A stretch of 64,000 nt of DNA from Actinomycetales bacterium (GCA_012719445.1 JAAYAH010000262.1:31066-95065), one strand, 5' to 3'. Positions 27,719 through 37,781 are shown, numbered from the stretch's first letter. The notes: generated by a model not told the origin, from the sequence alone. Numbers and translations: made by a program.

Positions 27719-28761
27719 GCGCCGACCCCCGCGCCGACCCCGTCCTCCGCCGGCTCCAGCTCCAGCTCCCCGGAGTAGACCTTGCGGACGACGTCCTCGA
27801 TCGCCGGCTCGTCGATGAGCAGGTCGTCGATCTCGGCGAGCGACGAGGCGGTCGCGATGACCTGCCCCGCGGTGAGCACGAACCGGTCGAACCGGATGGT
27901 GAACTCGCCGGGCGAACCGCCGGGAGTCACCTCGGCGTCCGGCAGCAGGGCGGCGACCGACTGCGGGTCGACGTCGGTGGTGAGCCGCACGTGCATGCAC
28001 CGTTCCCGCGCGAAGGTGTCCTTGACCCCGTCGAGCCCGCCGTCGTAGATGATCCGGCCGCCGTCGATGATGGCGATCCGGCGGCAGACGTCCTCGATGT
28101 CCCCGAGGTCGTGGGTGGTGAGGATGAGCGTCGTCCCGTCGGCGACCAGCCGGCGGAGGAAGTCGCGGACCCGGTCCTTGACGGCGATGTCCAGCCCGAT
28201 CGTGGGCTCGTCGAGGTAGACGATCCCCGGCCGGTGCAGCAGGGCGGCGGCGAGGTCGGCCCGCATCCGCTGCCCCAGCGACAGCTTGCGCGCGGTGACC
28301 GGCAGCAGCTCGCCGAGCTCCAGCACCTCGTCGAACCGCGCCAGCTGGGCCCGGTAGTCCGCCGGGCCGATGCCGTACATGTCCCGCAGCAGCGCCAGCG
28401 ACTCCCGGACCGGGAGGTCCCACCACAGCTGGGTGCGCTGGCCGAACAGCACGCCGACCTGACGGGCGTTCGCGATCCGGTCCCGGTGCGGGACGATCCC
28501 GCCCACCACGACCTCGCCGGAGGTGGGCACGAGGATGCCGCTGAGCAGCTTGACGGTCGTCGACTTGCCTGCGCCGTTCGGCCCGACGTAGGCGACGGCC
28601 TCGCCGGGCTCGATGGACAGGCTGACGTGGTCGACGGCCGACGTCGTGGTGTACCGCCGGGTGACCAGGTGCCTCAGCGAGCCGCGGAGCCCCTCGCTCT
28701 TGTCGGGGCGCCGGAAGACCTTGGTGAGTTCCCTGGCTTCGATCACTGGCATGACCGCCAT
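27715..28761 (-). CDS. ABC-2 transporter ATP-binding protein (COG4586-like)
   Basis: About 348 residues. Walker A is YVGPNGAGKSTTVKLLSG, the Q-loop region includes GVLFGQRTQLWWDLPVRES (a marker of this subfamily), the signature is LSLGQRMRADLA, and Walker B is IVYLDEPTIGLD with the H-loop TTHD. A C-terminal extension of about 90 residues follows. Starts at 28788, 28761 and 28752 are all in frame, and the last gives MPVIEARELTKVF. There is no obvious ribosome binding site. It is the first gene of the exporter operon and is divergent from dnaE. Confidence 0.93.
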   Translation of the reverse strand: MAVMPVIEARELTKVFRRPDKSEGLRGSLRHLVTRRYTTTSAVDHVSLSIEPGEAVAYVGPNGAGKSTTVKLLSGILVPTSGEVVVGGIVPHRDRIANARQVGVLFGQRTQLWWDLPVRESLALLRDMYGIGPADYRAQLARFDEVLELGELLPVTARKLSLGQRMRADLAAALLHRPGIVYLDEPTIGLDIAVKDRVRDFLRRLVADGTTLILTTHDLGDIEDVCRRIAIIDGGRIIYDGGLDGVKDTFARERCMHVRLTTDVDPQSVAALLPDAEVTPGGSPGEFTIRFDRFVLTAGQVIATASSLAEIDDLLIDEPAIEDVVRKVYSGELELEPAEDGVGAGVGA

Positions 28762-28881
28762 CGTTGCAGCGGGCACCGACGGTCTCATCCGAATAACCGG
28801 CGCCCCCGGCGCGAGTCGTCCGGTTCACGGGGGTCCGTCCGGGCGCCGCCGTGGCTCCCGCGCGCCGTCGGACGGGCGACC

Positions 28882-28914
28882 TAGACTCGTCGCGACCCGG
28901 TGCCCGCCGGGTCG
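28882..28914 (+). promoter_or_regulatory. dnaE -10 element and leader hairpin
   Basis: TAGACT at 28882-28887 matches the -10 hexamers used before hisD and hisC. It is followed by an 8-bp hairpin, CGACCCGG (28893-28900) with CCGGGTCG (28907-28914), that would sit at the very 5' end of the dnaE transcript. The leader to the ATG is about 50 nt. Confidence 0.5.
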
Positions 28915-28943
28915 TCGCGGCCCCCCCGAGAGCGAGGCGCTCC

Positions 28944-31900
28944 ATGCCGTCCGGTCAGGCCAAGGCCGAGACCTTCGTCCATCTGCACAACCACACCGAG
29001 TACTCGATGCTCGACGGGGCTGCGAAGATCGACGACCTGTTCGCCACCGCGGTCGAGTTCGGGATGCCGGCGCTGGCGATCACCGACCACGGGTACCTGT
29101 TCGGGGCGTACGAGTTCTGGCGGGCGTCGAAGAAGTACGGGGTCAAGCCGGTCATCGGGCTGGAGGCGTACCTGACGCCGGGGACGGCGCGGCGGGACCG
29201 GTCGCGGGTGCGCTGGGGGGACGGCTCGCGCGACGACGTGTCCGGCGGCGGTGCCTACACCCACTTCACCCTGTGGTCGGAGACCACCCAGGGCATGCAC
29301 AACCTGTTCCGGATGGGGTCGCTGGCCTCCCTGGAGGGCCACCTGTACAAGCCGCGGATGGACCGCGAGCTGTTGAACACCTACGGCAAGGGGCTCATCG
29401 CGACGACGGGCTGCCCCTCGGGCGAGGTGCAGACCCGGCTGCGGTTCGGGCAGTACCGGGAGGCGCTCGAGGCTGCGGCGGAGTTCCGCGACATCTTCGG
29501 CGAGGGCAACTACTACTGCGAGCTGATGGACCACGGCCTGGAGATCGAGCGCCGGGTGCGTGAGGACCTGCTCCGGCTGGCGAGGGACCTGCAGCTCCCG
29601 CTGGTGGCAACCAACGACCTGCACTACGTGCGCCCGGAGGACGCGCAGGCGCATGCGGTGCTGCTGTGCGTGCAGTCCGGGTCGACGCTGGCCGACCCGA
29701 AGCGGTTCAAGTTCGACGCCGACAGCTTCTACCTGTGGTCGGCGGAGGAGATGCGGACCAAGTGGCGGGACTTCCCGGATGCCTGCGACAACACGTTGCT
29801 CATCGCGGAGCGGTGCAACGCGACGTTCACCGAGGGTGCGAACCTCATGCCGCGCTTCCCCGTCCCCGAGGGGGAGAGCGAGGAGTCCTGGTTCGTCAAG
29901 GAGGTCGAACGCGGGCTGCACCGCCGCTACCCCGCCGGGATCCCCGACGAGGTGCGGAAGCAGGCCGAGTACGAGGTCGGCGTGATCTGCCAGATGGGCT
30001 TCCCCGGCTACTTCCTCGTGGTCGCCGACTTCATCGGCTGGGCGAAGTCCCAGGGCATCCGGGTGGGGCCGGGGCGCGGCTCGGCCGCGGGGTCGCTGGC
30101 GGCCTACGCGGTGGGGATCACCGATCTCGACCCGTTGCCGCACGGGCTGATCTTCGAGCGGTTCCTCAACCCGGAACGGGTCTCCATGCCCGACGTCGAC
30201 GTGGACTTCGACGAGCGCAGGCGCGGTGAGGTGATCCGTTACGTCACGGAGAAGTACGGCGAGGACCGGGTCTCCCAGATCGTCACCTACGGAACGATCA
30301 AGGCGAAGCAGGCGCTGAAGGACGCCTCCCGGGTGCTGGGCTACCCGTTCTCGATGGGGGAGCGGCTGACCAAGGCGATGCCGCCCGCGGTGATGGGCAA
30401 GGACATCCCGCTGTCGGGGATCTTCGACAAGGACCATCCCCGGTACGCGGAGGCGGAGGAGTTCCGCCAGCTGCACGCCTCGGACCCGGAGATCACCCGG
30501 ATCGTGGCGACGGCGCGGGGGCTGGAGAACCTCAAACGGCAGTGGGGGGTGCACGCCGCCGGGGTGATCATGTCCAGCGAGCCGCTGATCGACCACATCC
30601 CGATCATGCGACGGGAGCAGGACGGCGCGATCATCACGCAGTTCGACTACCCGACCTGCGAGACCCTCGGCCTGCTGAAGATGGACTTCCTGGGCCTGCG
30701 CAACCTCACCGTCATCGACGACGCGCTGAACAACATCGTTGCCAACGGCAAGGAGCCGCTGGATCTTGAGGTGATCTCGAAGACCCTCGACGACAAGCCG
30801 ACCTACGAGCTGCTGGCCCGGGGGGACACCCTGGGGGTGTTCCAGCTCGACGGCGGGCCGATGCGGTCGCTGCTGCGGGCGATGCGTCCGGACAACTTCG
30901 AGGACATCTCCGCGGTCATCGCGCTGTACCGGCCCGGCCCGATGGGGATGAACTCGCACACGAACTACGCGCTGCGCAAGAACGGGATGCAGCAGGTCAC
31001 GCCGATCCATCCCGAGCTCGCCGAGCCGCTGGCCGACATCCTCGACACCACCTACGGCCTGATCGTCTACCAGGAGCAGGTGCAGCGAGCCGCGCAGAAG
31101 CTGGCCGGGTACTCCCTGGGCCAGGCCGACCTGCTGCGCCGGGCGATGGGCAAGAAGAAGAAGGAGATCCTCGACAAGGAGTTCGTGCCGTTCCAGGCGG
31201 GGATGCGCGAGCGCGGCTACTCCGACGAGGCCGTCCAGGCGGTGTGGGACGTGCTGGTGCCCTTCGCGGGGTACGCGTTCAACAAGGCGCACACCGCCGG
31301 GTACGGGCTGGTGTCCTACTGGACGGCCTACCTCAAGGCGAACTACCCGGCCGAGTACATGGCCGCCCTGTTGACCAGCGTCCGCGACGACAAGGACAAG
31401 TCGGCGCTGTACCTCAACGAGTGCCGCCGGATGGGCATCAAGGTGCTGCCGCCGGACGTCAACTCCTCCGACGCGAACTTCACCCCGGTCGGGACCGACA
31501 TCCGGTTCGGGCTGACCGCCATCCGCAACGTCGGGGCGAACGTCGTGGAGGCGATCGTGGCCGCCCGGAGGGCCAAGGGCGCCTACACTTCCTTCGAGGA
31601 CTTCCTGCGCAAGGTGCCGGCGGTGGTCTGCAACAAGCGGACCATCGAGTCGCTGATCAAGGCGGGTGCCTTCGACTCCCTCGGCCAGACCCGCCGCGGT
31701 CTGGTGAGCGTGCACGAGACCTACGTCGACGCGCTGATCAGCGTGAAGCGGCAGGAGGCCATGGGCCAGGACTCCCTGTTCGCGGCCTTCGACTCCGGGC
31801 CGTCGGTGGAGTCGGCGGGGCTGCCGCCGGTGCCGGAGGCGGAGTGGGACAAGCCCACCCTGCTGGCCCACGAGCGGGAGATGCTCGGGCTCTACGTCTC

Positions 31901-32480
31901 CGACCACCCGCTGTTCGGCCTGGAGCACGTGCTGGCCCGGGAGGCCGACTGCGCGATCGCCTCGCTGACCTCCGACGAGGGACGCCCGGACGGCGCGACG
32001 GTGACCATCGCCGGGATGATCAGTTCGCTGCAGCGCAAGCTGACCAAGAACGGCAACCCCTGGGCCATCGCCACCGTGGAGGACCTCGACGGCGCCATCG
32101 AGGTGCTGTTCTTCCCGCAGACCTACCAGACCGTCTCCACGGTGCTGGCCGAGGACCTGGTGGTCACCGTCAAGGGCCGGGTCAACCGCCGCGACGACGT
32201 GCCGACCATCTACGCCGCCGAGCTCGGCCTGCCCGACACCTCCGACGGCGAGCACGGGCCGATCGTGGTGACCCTGGCGACGGCCCGGTGCACCTCTCCC
32301 GTCGTCGAGCGGCTGAAGGACGTCCTGGCGACCCATCCGGGCGCGACCGAGGTCCACCTCCGGCTCACCCAGCCCGGTCGCAGCGTCCTGATGCGCATCG
32401 ACGACCGGTGGCGGGTCACCCCGTCACCCGCACTCTTCGGCGACCTCAAGGCCCTGCTCGGCCCGAGCTGCCTCTGCTGA
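28944..32480 (+). CDS. dnaE: DNA polymerase III alpha subunit DnaE (replicative)
   Basis: 1178 residues, the usual size of actinobacterial DnaE1. The N-terminal PHP domain starts at VHLHNHTEYSMLDG and ITDHGYLFGAYEF. The palm carries the catalytic aspartates in MPDVDVDFDERRR near residue 420, and GPGRGSAAGSLAAYA is intact. The fingers, a tandem helix-hairpin-helix region, and an OB domain (VTIAGMISSLQRKLTKNG) follow. The intact PHP motifs suggest an editing exonuclease, as shown for mycobacterial DnaE1. The ATG at 28944 gives the family N-terminus; upstream frame is leader. Confidence 0.98.
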   Translation: MPSGQAKAETFVHLHNHTEYSMLDGAAKIDDLFATAVEFGMPALAITDHGYLFGAYEFWRASKKYGVKPVIGLEAYLTPGTARRDRSRVRWGDGSRDDVSGGGAYTHFTLWSETTQGMHNLFRMGSLASLEGHLYKPRMDRELLNTYGKGLIATTGCPSGEVQTRLRFGQYREALEAAAEFRDIFGEGNYYCELMDHGLEIERRVREDLLRLARDLQLPLVATNDLHYVRPEDAQAHAVLLCVQSGSTLADPKRFKFDADSFYLWSAEEMRTKWRDFPDACDNTLLIAERCNATFTEGANLMPRFPVPEGESEESWFVKEVERGLHRRYPAGIPDEVRKQAEYEVGVICQMGFPGYFLVVADFIGWAKSQGIRVGPGRGSAAGSLAAYAVGITDLDPLPHGLIFERFLNPERVSMPDVDVDFDERRRGEVIRYVTEKYGEDRVSQIVTYGTIKAKQALKDASRVLGYPFSMGERLTKAMPPAVMGKDIPLSGIFDKDHPRYAEAEEFRQLHASDPEITRIVATARGLENLKRQWGVHAAGVIMSSEPLIDHIPIMRREQDGAIITQFDYPTCETLGLLKMDFLGLRNLTVIDDALNNIVANGKEPLDLEVISKTLDDKPTYELLARGDTLGVFQLDGGPMRSLLRAMRPDNFEDISAVIALYRPGPMGMNSHTNYALRKNGMQQVTPIHPELAEPLADILDTTYGLIVYQEQVQRAAQKLAGYSLGQADLLRRAMGKKKKEILDKEFVPFQAGMRERGYSDEAVQAVWDVLVPFAGYAFNKAHTAGYGLVSYWTAYLKANYPAEYMAALLTSVRDDKDKSALYLNECRRMGIKVLPPDVNSSDANFTPVGTDIRFGLTAIRNVGANVVEAIVAARRAKGAYTSFEDFLRKVPAVVCNKRTIESLIKAGAFDSLGQTRRGLVSVHETYVDALISVKRQEAMGQDSLFAAFDSGPSVESAGLPPVPEAEWDKPTLLAHEREMLGLYVSDHPLFGLEHVLAREADCAIASLTSDEGRPDGATVTIAGMISSLQRKLTKNGNPWAIATVEDLDGAIEVLFFPQTYQTVSTVLAEDLVVTVKGRVNRRDDVPTIYAAELGLPDTSDGEHGPIVVTLATARCTSPVVERLKDVLATHPGATEVHLRLTQPGRSVLMRIDDRWRVTPSPALFGDLKALLGPSCLC

Positions 32481-32776
32481 CGACGGAGGGCACGGGCGTT
32501 GCCGACGGAGGGCACGGCCGCTGACCGCCACCGTCGTCGGAACCGGGGCAAAGGCAACAGGTGGGACGGTAAGGGTGGCCATCAGGACGCGGATGTCGCG
32601 TCGAATCGGGTAACTGTGTCCGAGCGCTCCAGTTCGCTGCCTAGGATGTCGAGGCTGCCAGGGGCCATGTGATGCGTGGGCCCGGTGGAACGAACGGGGA
32701 CCACCGCGGACGATGAGGTGTGTGGCCCCGCAGAAATGATGGGGCGCGACGAGCGTCCCCGGACCGGAGGGGATCC
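32481..32776 (+). other. intergenic region with a probable promoter for the DUF3352 gene
   Basis: About 300 bases without a gene. A 15-bp direct repeat, CGACGGAGGGCACGG, occurs at 32481-32495 and 32503-32517 just after dnaE. TAGGAT at 32642-32647 is a plausible -10 for the next gene; the -35 is not clear. Confidence 0.5.
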
Positions 32777-34684
32777 GTGGACAACCGCTACCCGGCGTCG
32801 GCCGGGGGAGAGCAGCCGGGGGAGACTCCCGGCACCGAGCCTGGGGTTCCGGGAACCCCGCAGCCACCCGCGGCGCAGCCGCCAGGGCCGGCGCAGCCAC
32901 CGGCGGCCCCGCCAGCGGCTCCGACAGCCCCGATGAGCGTGCCGCCGACCGCACAGATGCCGCCGCAGCCGTACCCCGGGCAGCAGCCCGGCCAGCAGCC
33001 CTACCCGGGCCAGCAGCCCTACCCGGGCCAGCAGCCCCAGCAGCCGTACCCGGGGCAGCAGGCCCAGCAGCCGTACCCGGGCCAGCAGCCCTACCCCGGG
33101 CAGCAGCAGCCCCAGCAGCCGTACCCCGGGCAGCAGCCGGGCCAGTACCCGGCTGCCGCGCCCCCGCCGCCGGGAACTCCCCAGTCGGAGACGCTGGGCG
33201 GCCCGGGCAGCCCCTATGCCGTCTCCTCGGTCGTGCCCCCCAACGGCCCGAAGAAGCGCAGGGGCAAGGGAGCGCTCGTCGCGGTCCTCGGCTCCGTCGT
33301 CCTCGTCTCCGCCATCATCGGTGGCGGCGTCTACGCGCTGCAGGCGCTCTCCGGTGGCAGCGGGGGACAGCCGGAGGAGCGGGTGCCGGGCACCGCCGTG
33401 CTCTTCGCCGAGTTCGACTTCGACCCGGCTGCCGACCAGAAGATCGACGCGATCCGCTTCCTGCAGAAGCTGCCCGACGTGGGTGAGGGACTCACCGACA
33501 CGTCGGACCTGCGCAAGTGGGCCTACGAGCAGCTGGCGAAGGAGGAGTCGGACTTCCCCGCCTTCTCCGAGGTCGATCCCTGGCTCGGTGACCGGGGAGC
33601 CATGGCCGTCGTGCCGAACGGCAAGGAGGCCGAGCCACTGCTGGTGCTCCAGGTGAAGGACGACGCGAAGGCCGAGGCGACCCTCAAGGACATCGCCGCG
33701 AAGAAGCCGGACGACACCGCCTTCGTCGTCGACAGCGGCTGGGCCGTCATCGGCGAGACCCAGAAGATCGTCGACCAGGCCGTCGCCGACGCCAAGAAGT
33801 CACCGCTGTCCAAGGCGGCGAACTTCACCGCGGACCGGGACGCGCTCGGTGAGGACGGCGTCGCCGCGATCTGGTACGACGCCGGCGCCGCGCTCCCGCT
33901 GCTGCAGGGCTCGGCGTCCTCCGTCGGCGGCGGGGCGTTCAGCTCCCTGCCGATGCAGGACGTCAAGGGGCACGGGACGATGATCCTCCGCTTCGACGGC
34001 CCGCAGCTCGAGCTCGCCGGCGAGATGGACGCGGGCGAGGTGCCCGCGTCGATGAAGGGCGCGACCGGCACCGGGATCGAGACCCTGCCGGCCAACAGCC
34101 TCGGCGCCTTCGGCGTCGCCGGGTTCGGCGAGGGCATGAAGAGCCAGTGGAGCGACTTCAAGAAGGGCATGGAGGCCAGCGGCGGCGCCGACGCCGTCAA
34201 CCAGCTCCAGCAGCTCACCGGGCTGAGCCTGCCCGAGGACCTGCCGGCAGTGTTCGGCGACCAGCTCGCCGTCGCCGTCGGTAGCCTCGGATCCGGCGGT
34301 TCCCCGGAGATCGGGATCCGGGTGAAGACCGACAGTCCCAAGGTCGGCCAGATCGTGACGAACATCAAGCCGATGATCCAGAGTGCGCTCCCGACCGGCC
34401 AGCTCATGCAGGTCCCGGACGGCTGGGTGTTCGCGAGCACCGAGGCGCAGGCGCGGGCGATGAGTTCCGATGGCAACCTCGGCGAGTCCGAGCTCTTCAA
34501 GTCGGTCGTCCCCGACGCGTCGAAGGCCACGGTCGCCGGGTACGTCGACCTGACCGCCGTCGCCAAGTCCGGGGAGAGCGACCCCGAGACCACCAAGGTG
34601 CTCGAGGCACTCAAGGCCGCCGGGGTCTCGGTGACCATGGACGGCGACCGGATCAAGTTCAGTCTCAGGGTGGGGTCACGCTGA
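32777..34684 (+). CDS. DUF3352 membrane protein with PYPGQQ-rich N-terminus
   Basis: About 635 residues. A Pro/Gly/Gln-rich cytoplasmic region (residues 1-150) contains many PYPGQQ units. A basic stop (PKKRRGKG) and one membrane segment (LVAVLGSVVLVSAIIGGGVY, about 172-191) follow, then an extracellular region of about 440 residues of the DUF3352 type (for example GTAVLFAEFDFDPAADQK and FGDQLAVAVGSLG). Function is unknown. Low-complexity tails of this kind may recruit SH3-like or kinase-linked partners, which is speculation. The GTG start has GGAGGGG 5 bases upstream. Confidence 0.85.
   Translation: MDNRYPASAGGEQPGETPGTEPGVPGTPQPPAAQPPGPAQPPAAPPAAPTAPMSVPPTAQMPPQPYPGQQPGQQPYPGQQPYPGQQPQQPYPGQQAQQPYPGQQPYPGQQQPQQPYPGQQPGQYPAAAPPPPGTPQSETLGGPGSPYAVSSVVPPNGPKKRRGKGALVAVLGSVVLVSAIIGGGVYALQALSGGSGGQPEERVPGTAVLFAEFDFDPAADQKIDAIRFLQKLPDVGEGLTDTSDLRKWAYEQLAKEESDFPAFSEVDPWLGDRGAMAVVPNGKEAEPLLVLQVKDDAKAEATLKDIAAKKPDDTAFVVDSGWAVIGETQKIVDQAVADAKKSPLSKAANFTADRDALGEDGVAAIWYDAGAALPLLQGSASSVGGGAFSSLPMQDVKGHGTMILRFDGPQLELAGEMDAGEVPASMKGATGTGIETLPANSLGAFGVAGFGEGMKSQWSDFKKGMEASGGADAVNQLQQLTGLSLPEDLPAVFGDQLAVAVGSLGSGGSPEIGIRVKTDSPKVGQIVTNIKPMIQSALPTGQLMQVPDGWVFASTEAQARAMSSDGNLGESELFKSVVPDASKATVAGYVDLTAVAKSGESDPETTKVLEALKAAGVSVTMDGDRIKFSLRVGSR
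32966..33152 (+). repeat. imperfect CAGCAGCC(C/G)TACCC(C/G)GG repeats
   Basis: Seven or eight imperfect 18-bp units encode PYPGQQ, interrupted by QQ, PQQ, AQQ and PGQ insertions. The repeat lies within the cytoplasmic tail of the DUF3352 protein. Copy number is likely to vary between strains. Confidence 0.85.
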
Positions 34685-34690
34685 GTCCTG

Positions 34691-35182
34691 ATGCACCGTC
34701 CGCCGCGTTCCGGTGTCGTGCCCCTCGTCCTCGACGTCACCTGGGTGTTCACGGTGCTGGTCGGCGGGGCCCTGCTCGGCCTCGCCTGGCGGGTCGTCGT
34801 CCCCTTCGTGCAGGAGTGGAGCGACCCGGCGGAGGCCGGTGTCGCCGCGGACGGGACCATGGCCGTGTTCGAGGTCCTCGCCGGGCTGGTGACCGGCTGC
34901 GTCCTGCTGCGGTGGCCGGGCAGGAGCCGGCTGCGCCGGTTCCTCCTCACCGCCGCCGCGACGGTCGGTGCCGGCTGGGTCGCCGTGGCGACGGCCTGGG
35001 TCCTCGTGGACTGGACGCCCGCGGCCCCCGGGGTCGCCATGGTGTGGCCGGTGTCCGCCGTGGCGACGGTGTTCCTCGGCTCCTGCCTCGCCATGGCGCT
35101 GTGGCCGGTGCCCCGCGCCGAGGTCCTGCCCCCCGGCCGCGGCGAGGTCCTGCCCTCGGGCGACCCCGGCCCCCGGCCGTAG
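34691..35182 (+). CDS. hypothetical four-helix membrane protein
   Basis: A 163-residue protein I do not recognise. Four hydrophobic segments are visible: about residues 10-30 (VVPLVLDVTWVFTVLVGG), 58-75, 85-108 (LLTAAATVGAGWVAVATAWVL) and 115-138 (VAMVWPVSAVATVFLGSCLA). They are followed by a short polar tail. Third-position GC matches neighbouring genes, supporting a real gene. It starts 6 bases after the DUF3352 stop, without a clear ribosome binding site, so coupling is likely. The hisD -10 lies at its stop codon. Confidence 0.75.
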   Translation: MHRPPRSGVVPLVLDVTWVFTVLVGGALLGLAWRVVVPFVQEWSDPAEAGVAADGTMAVFEVLAGLVTGCVLLRWPGRSRLRRFLLTAAATVGAGWVAVATAWVLVDWTPAAPGVAMVWPVSAVATVFLGSCLAMALWPVPRAEVLPPGRGEVLPSGDPGPRP

Positions 35183-35192
35183 ACTCTGCCTG
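35180..35192 (+). promoter_or_regulatory. -10 element of a leaderless hisD promoter
   Basis: TAGACT at 35180-35185 starts exactly 12 bases before the hisD GTG at 35192, so transcription should begin at the first base of the start codon. There is no Shine-Dalgarno sequence. The -10 overlaps the stop codon of the preceding gene. Confidence 0.65.
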
Positions 35193-36532
35193 TGATCCGC
35201 CGACTCGACCTGCGAGGCAAGTCCCTGCGCTCCCGGGAGCTGCTCGACGTCGTCCCCCGGGCGGCCGTCGACGTCGAGCACGCCGTGGAGAAGGTCCGTC
35301 CCATCTGCGAGGACGTCAGAGCCAACGGTGAGCGGGCGCTCGTCGAGCTCACCGAGCGGTTCGACGGGGTCCGCATCTCCTCGGCGAGGGTCGACCCCGA
35401 GGTCCTGGAGCGGGCGCTCGCCGCGCTCGATCCGGCGGTGCGCGCCGGCCTGGAGGAGTCCATCGCCAGGGCCCGCCGGGTGCACGCCGTCCAGTTGCCG
35501 CCCGACCACACCACCCAGGTCGTGCCGGGCGGCACGGTCACCCAGCGCTGGGTGCCGGTCAGCCGGGTCGGCCTGTACGTGCCGGGAGGACTCGCGGTCT
35601 ACCCGAGCAGCGTGGTCATGAACGTCGTGCCGGCCCAGGAGGCCGGTGTCACCTCGCTCGCGGTGACCAGCCCGCCGCAACGGGACAACCCGCAGGGTTT
35701 CGAGAACCTCCCGCACCCGACGATCCTCGCCGTCTGCGCCCTGCTCGGCGTCGACGAGGTGTACGCGGTCGGCGGGGCGCAGGCCGTCGCGATGTTCGCC
35801 TACGGGGTCCGCGACGCCGAGGGCGAGCGGGTGTGCGAGCCGGTCGACCTGGTCACCGGCCCGGGGAACATCTGGGTGGTCGCGGCCAAGCGGCTGCTCA
35901 AGGGGGTCATCGGTATCGACTCGGAGGCCGGGCCGACGGAGATCGCGGTCCTGGCCGACGACTCGGCCGACCCGGTGCACGTCGCCGTCGACCTCATCAG
36001 CCAGGCCGAGCACGACCCGCTGGCGGCCTCGGTGCTGGTCACCGACTCCGAGGACCTCGCGGACCGGGTCGAGGCGGAACTGGAGCGCAGGGTTCCCGCG
36101 ACCAAGCACGTCGAGCGGATCCGGACGGCGCTGTCCGGCCAGCAGTCCGGGATCGTGCTCGTCGACGACCTGGAGGCGGGGCTGGAGGTGGTCGACGCCT
36201 ACGCGGCGGAGCACCTGGAGATCCAGACCAGGGACGCCGCGGCCGTCGCGGTGCGGGTGCGCAACGCGGGCGCCATCTTCGTCGGCCCGTGGGCTCCGGT
36301 GAGTCTCGGCGACTACTGCGCCGGGTCCAACCACGTGCTGCCGACCGGAGGGTGCGCGCGTCACTCGAGCGGACTCGGGGTCCAGTCCTTCCTGCGTGGT
36401 GTCCAGGTCATCCGGTACGAGGAGTCCGCCCTGCGTGACGTCGCGGCGCACGTTCTCGCGCTGTCGGCGGCCGAGGACCTGCCGGCCCACGGCGAGGCGA
36501 TCACCGCCCGCCTCCCCGACGACGGTCGGTGA
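35192..36532 (+). CDS. hisD: histidinol dehydrogenase
   Basis: A 446-residue zinc enzyme catalysing the last two oxidations to L-histidine. Zinc and catalytic regions are visible as [16 protein letters not shown] and [15 protein letters not shown], with [12 protein letters not shown] and [14 protein letters not shown] also conserved. Length and motifs are standard. It heads hisD-hisC-hisB-hisH-priA. The GTG start is fixed by the N-terminus MIRRLDLRG and by the -10 element 12 bases upstream, implying a leaderless message. Confidence 0.97.
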   Translation: MIRRLDLRGKSLRSRELLDVVPRAAVDVEHAVEKVRPICEDVRANGERALVELTERFDGVRISSARVDPEVLERALAALDPAVRAGLEESIARARRVHAVQLPPDHTTQVVPGGTVTQRWVPVSRVGLYVPGGLAVYPSSVVMNVVPAQEAGVTSLAVTSPPQRDNPQGFENLPHPTILAVCALLGVDEVYAVGGAQAVAMFAYGVRDAEGERVCEPVDLVTGPGNIWVVAAKRLLKGVIGIDSEAGPTEIAVLADDSADPVHVAVDLISQAEHDPLAASVLVTDSEDLADRVEAELERRVPATKHVERIRTALSGQQSGIVLVDDLEAGLEVVDAYAAEHLEIQTRDAAAVAVRVRNAGAIFVGPWAPVSLGDYCAGSNHVLPTGGCARHSSGLGVQSFLRGVQVIRYEESALRDVAAHVLALSAAEDLPAHGEAITARLPDDGR

Positions 36533-36581
36533 CACCCCGTCGCCGGAGGCGAACCTCGGTCGGGCCGGTGCCGTCCGACCG

Positions 36582-36594
36582 TAGACTTGTCGGG
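36582..36594 (+). promoter_or_regulatory. -10 element of a leaderless hisC promoter
   Basis: TAGACT at 36582-36587 is identical to the hisD element and again begins exactly 12 bases before the GTG (36594). The 61-base hisD-hisC gap therefore carries its own promoter, separating hisD from hisCBH. Confidence 0.65.
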
Positions 36595-37781
36595 TGCCTT
36601 CCACCGTCCCGTCCCCCGTCGTGACGCGCCTGCCGCTCCGCGACGATCTGCGCGGCCGCACCCCCTACGGGGCTCCGCAGATCGACGTGCCGATCCGGCT
36701 GAACACCAACGAGAACTCCTACGACGTCCCGGACGAGGTCGCCGACGCCGTCCTCGACGCGATCCGCGAGGAGGTGCGCCACCTCAACCGGTACCCGGAC
36801 CGGGAGTTCGGCGCCCTCAGGGAGGACCTCGCCGTCTACCTCGGTCACGACCTCGCCGCAGAGCAGGTCTGGGCCGGCAACGGCAGCAACGAGGTGCTGC
36901 AGCACCTCCTGCAGGCATTCGGCGGCCCGGGGCGGACGGCGCTGGGGTTCACCCCCGCGTACTCCATGCACCCGGTGATCGCCCGCTGCACGGGCACGGC
37001 CTGGATCGACGGCCGGCGGGGCAGCGGCACCGACGAACGGGACCCCTTCGACCTCACCCCCGAGCTCGCCGCGGCCCAGGTCCGCGAGCACGACCCCGAC
37101 GTGGTCTTCCTGTGCTCGCCGAACAACCCGACCGGCACCGCGCTCGGGCTCGACGTCGTCACCGCCGTGTACCGGGCCTGCCGCGGCATGGTCGTGGTGG
37201 ACGAGGCCTACGCCGAGTTCGCCCGGGAGGGCACGGCGAACGCGCTGACCCTGCTGTCGGGGCGTGAGCGGCTCGTCGTCACCCGCACCATGAGCAAGGC
37301 CTTCGCCCTGGCCGGGGCCCGGGTCGGGTACCTCGCGGCCGACCCCGGCGTCTGTGACGCCCTGCGGCTGGTCCGGCTGCCGTACCACCTCTCCTCGTTG
37401 ACCCAGGCCGCGGCGCGGGCGGCGCTGTGGTACGCGGACGTGCTGCTGTCCACCGTGCAGGTGATCAAGATCCAGCGGGACCGGATCGTCGCGGAGCTGC
37501 CCGACCTCGGCCTGCACCCGGTGCCGAGCGACGCCAACTTCGTCCTCTTCGGCGGGCTGGACGACGCCGCGGCGACCTGGCGCGGGCTGCTGTCCCGCGG
37601 GGTGCTGGTGCGCGACGTCGGCCTGCCCGGTTACCTGCGGGTGACCGCGGGGACCCTGGAGGAGACCGACGGCTTCCTCGACGCGCTCGCGGACACCCTG
37701 CTCGACCCGCCGGGCGCCGCGCTCTCGGAGCCGGCGGCCGAGGAACCCGGGCCGGAGAGCGACGCGGAGGCCGGCCGGTGA
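36594..37781 (+). CDS. hisC: histidinol-phosphate aminotransferase
   Basis: A 395-residue class I/II PLP aminotransferase converting imidazole acetol phosphate and glutamate to histidinol phosphate. [52 protein letters not shown] and [16 protein letters not shown] are present; the lysine in TMSKAF holds PLP. An acidic tail of about 25 residues is non-conserved. The start is a leaderless GTG. The stop overlaps hisB by four bases. Confidence 0.97.
   Translation: MPSTVPSPVVTRLPLRDDLRGRTPYGAPQIDVPIRLNTNENSYDVPDEVADAVLDAIREEVRHLNRYPDREFGALREDLAVYLGHDLAAEQVWAGNGSNEVLQHLLQAFGGPGRTALGFTPAYSMHPVIARCTGTAWIDGRRGSGTDERDPFDLTPELAAAQVREHDPDVVFLCSPNNPTGTALGLDVVTAVYRACRGMVVVDEAYAEFAREGTANALTLLSGRERLVVTRTMSKAFALAGARVGYLAADPGVCDALRLVRLPYHLSSLTQAAARAALWYADVLLSTVQVIKIQRDRIVAELPDLGLHPVPSDANFVLFGGLDDAAATWRGLLSRGVLVRDVGLPGYLRVTAGTLEETDGFLDALADTLLDPPGAALSEPAAEEPGPESDAEAGR

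Noticed and set aside
28881..32357. 1158-codon open frame on the minus strand opposite dnaE
   Set aside because: Composition is His/Arg/Gly/Val-rich antisense of a conserved polymerase; it has no protein-like segments.
32966..33152. Possible CRISPR-like repeat array
   Set aside because: The repeats are direct, in frame and coding for PYPGQQ, with no unique spacers of constant size.
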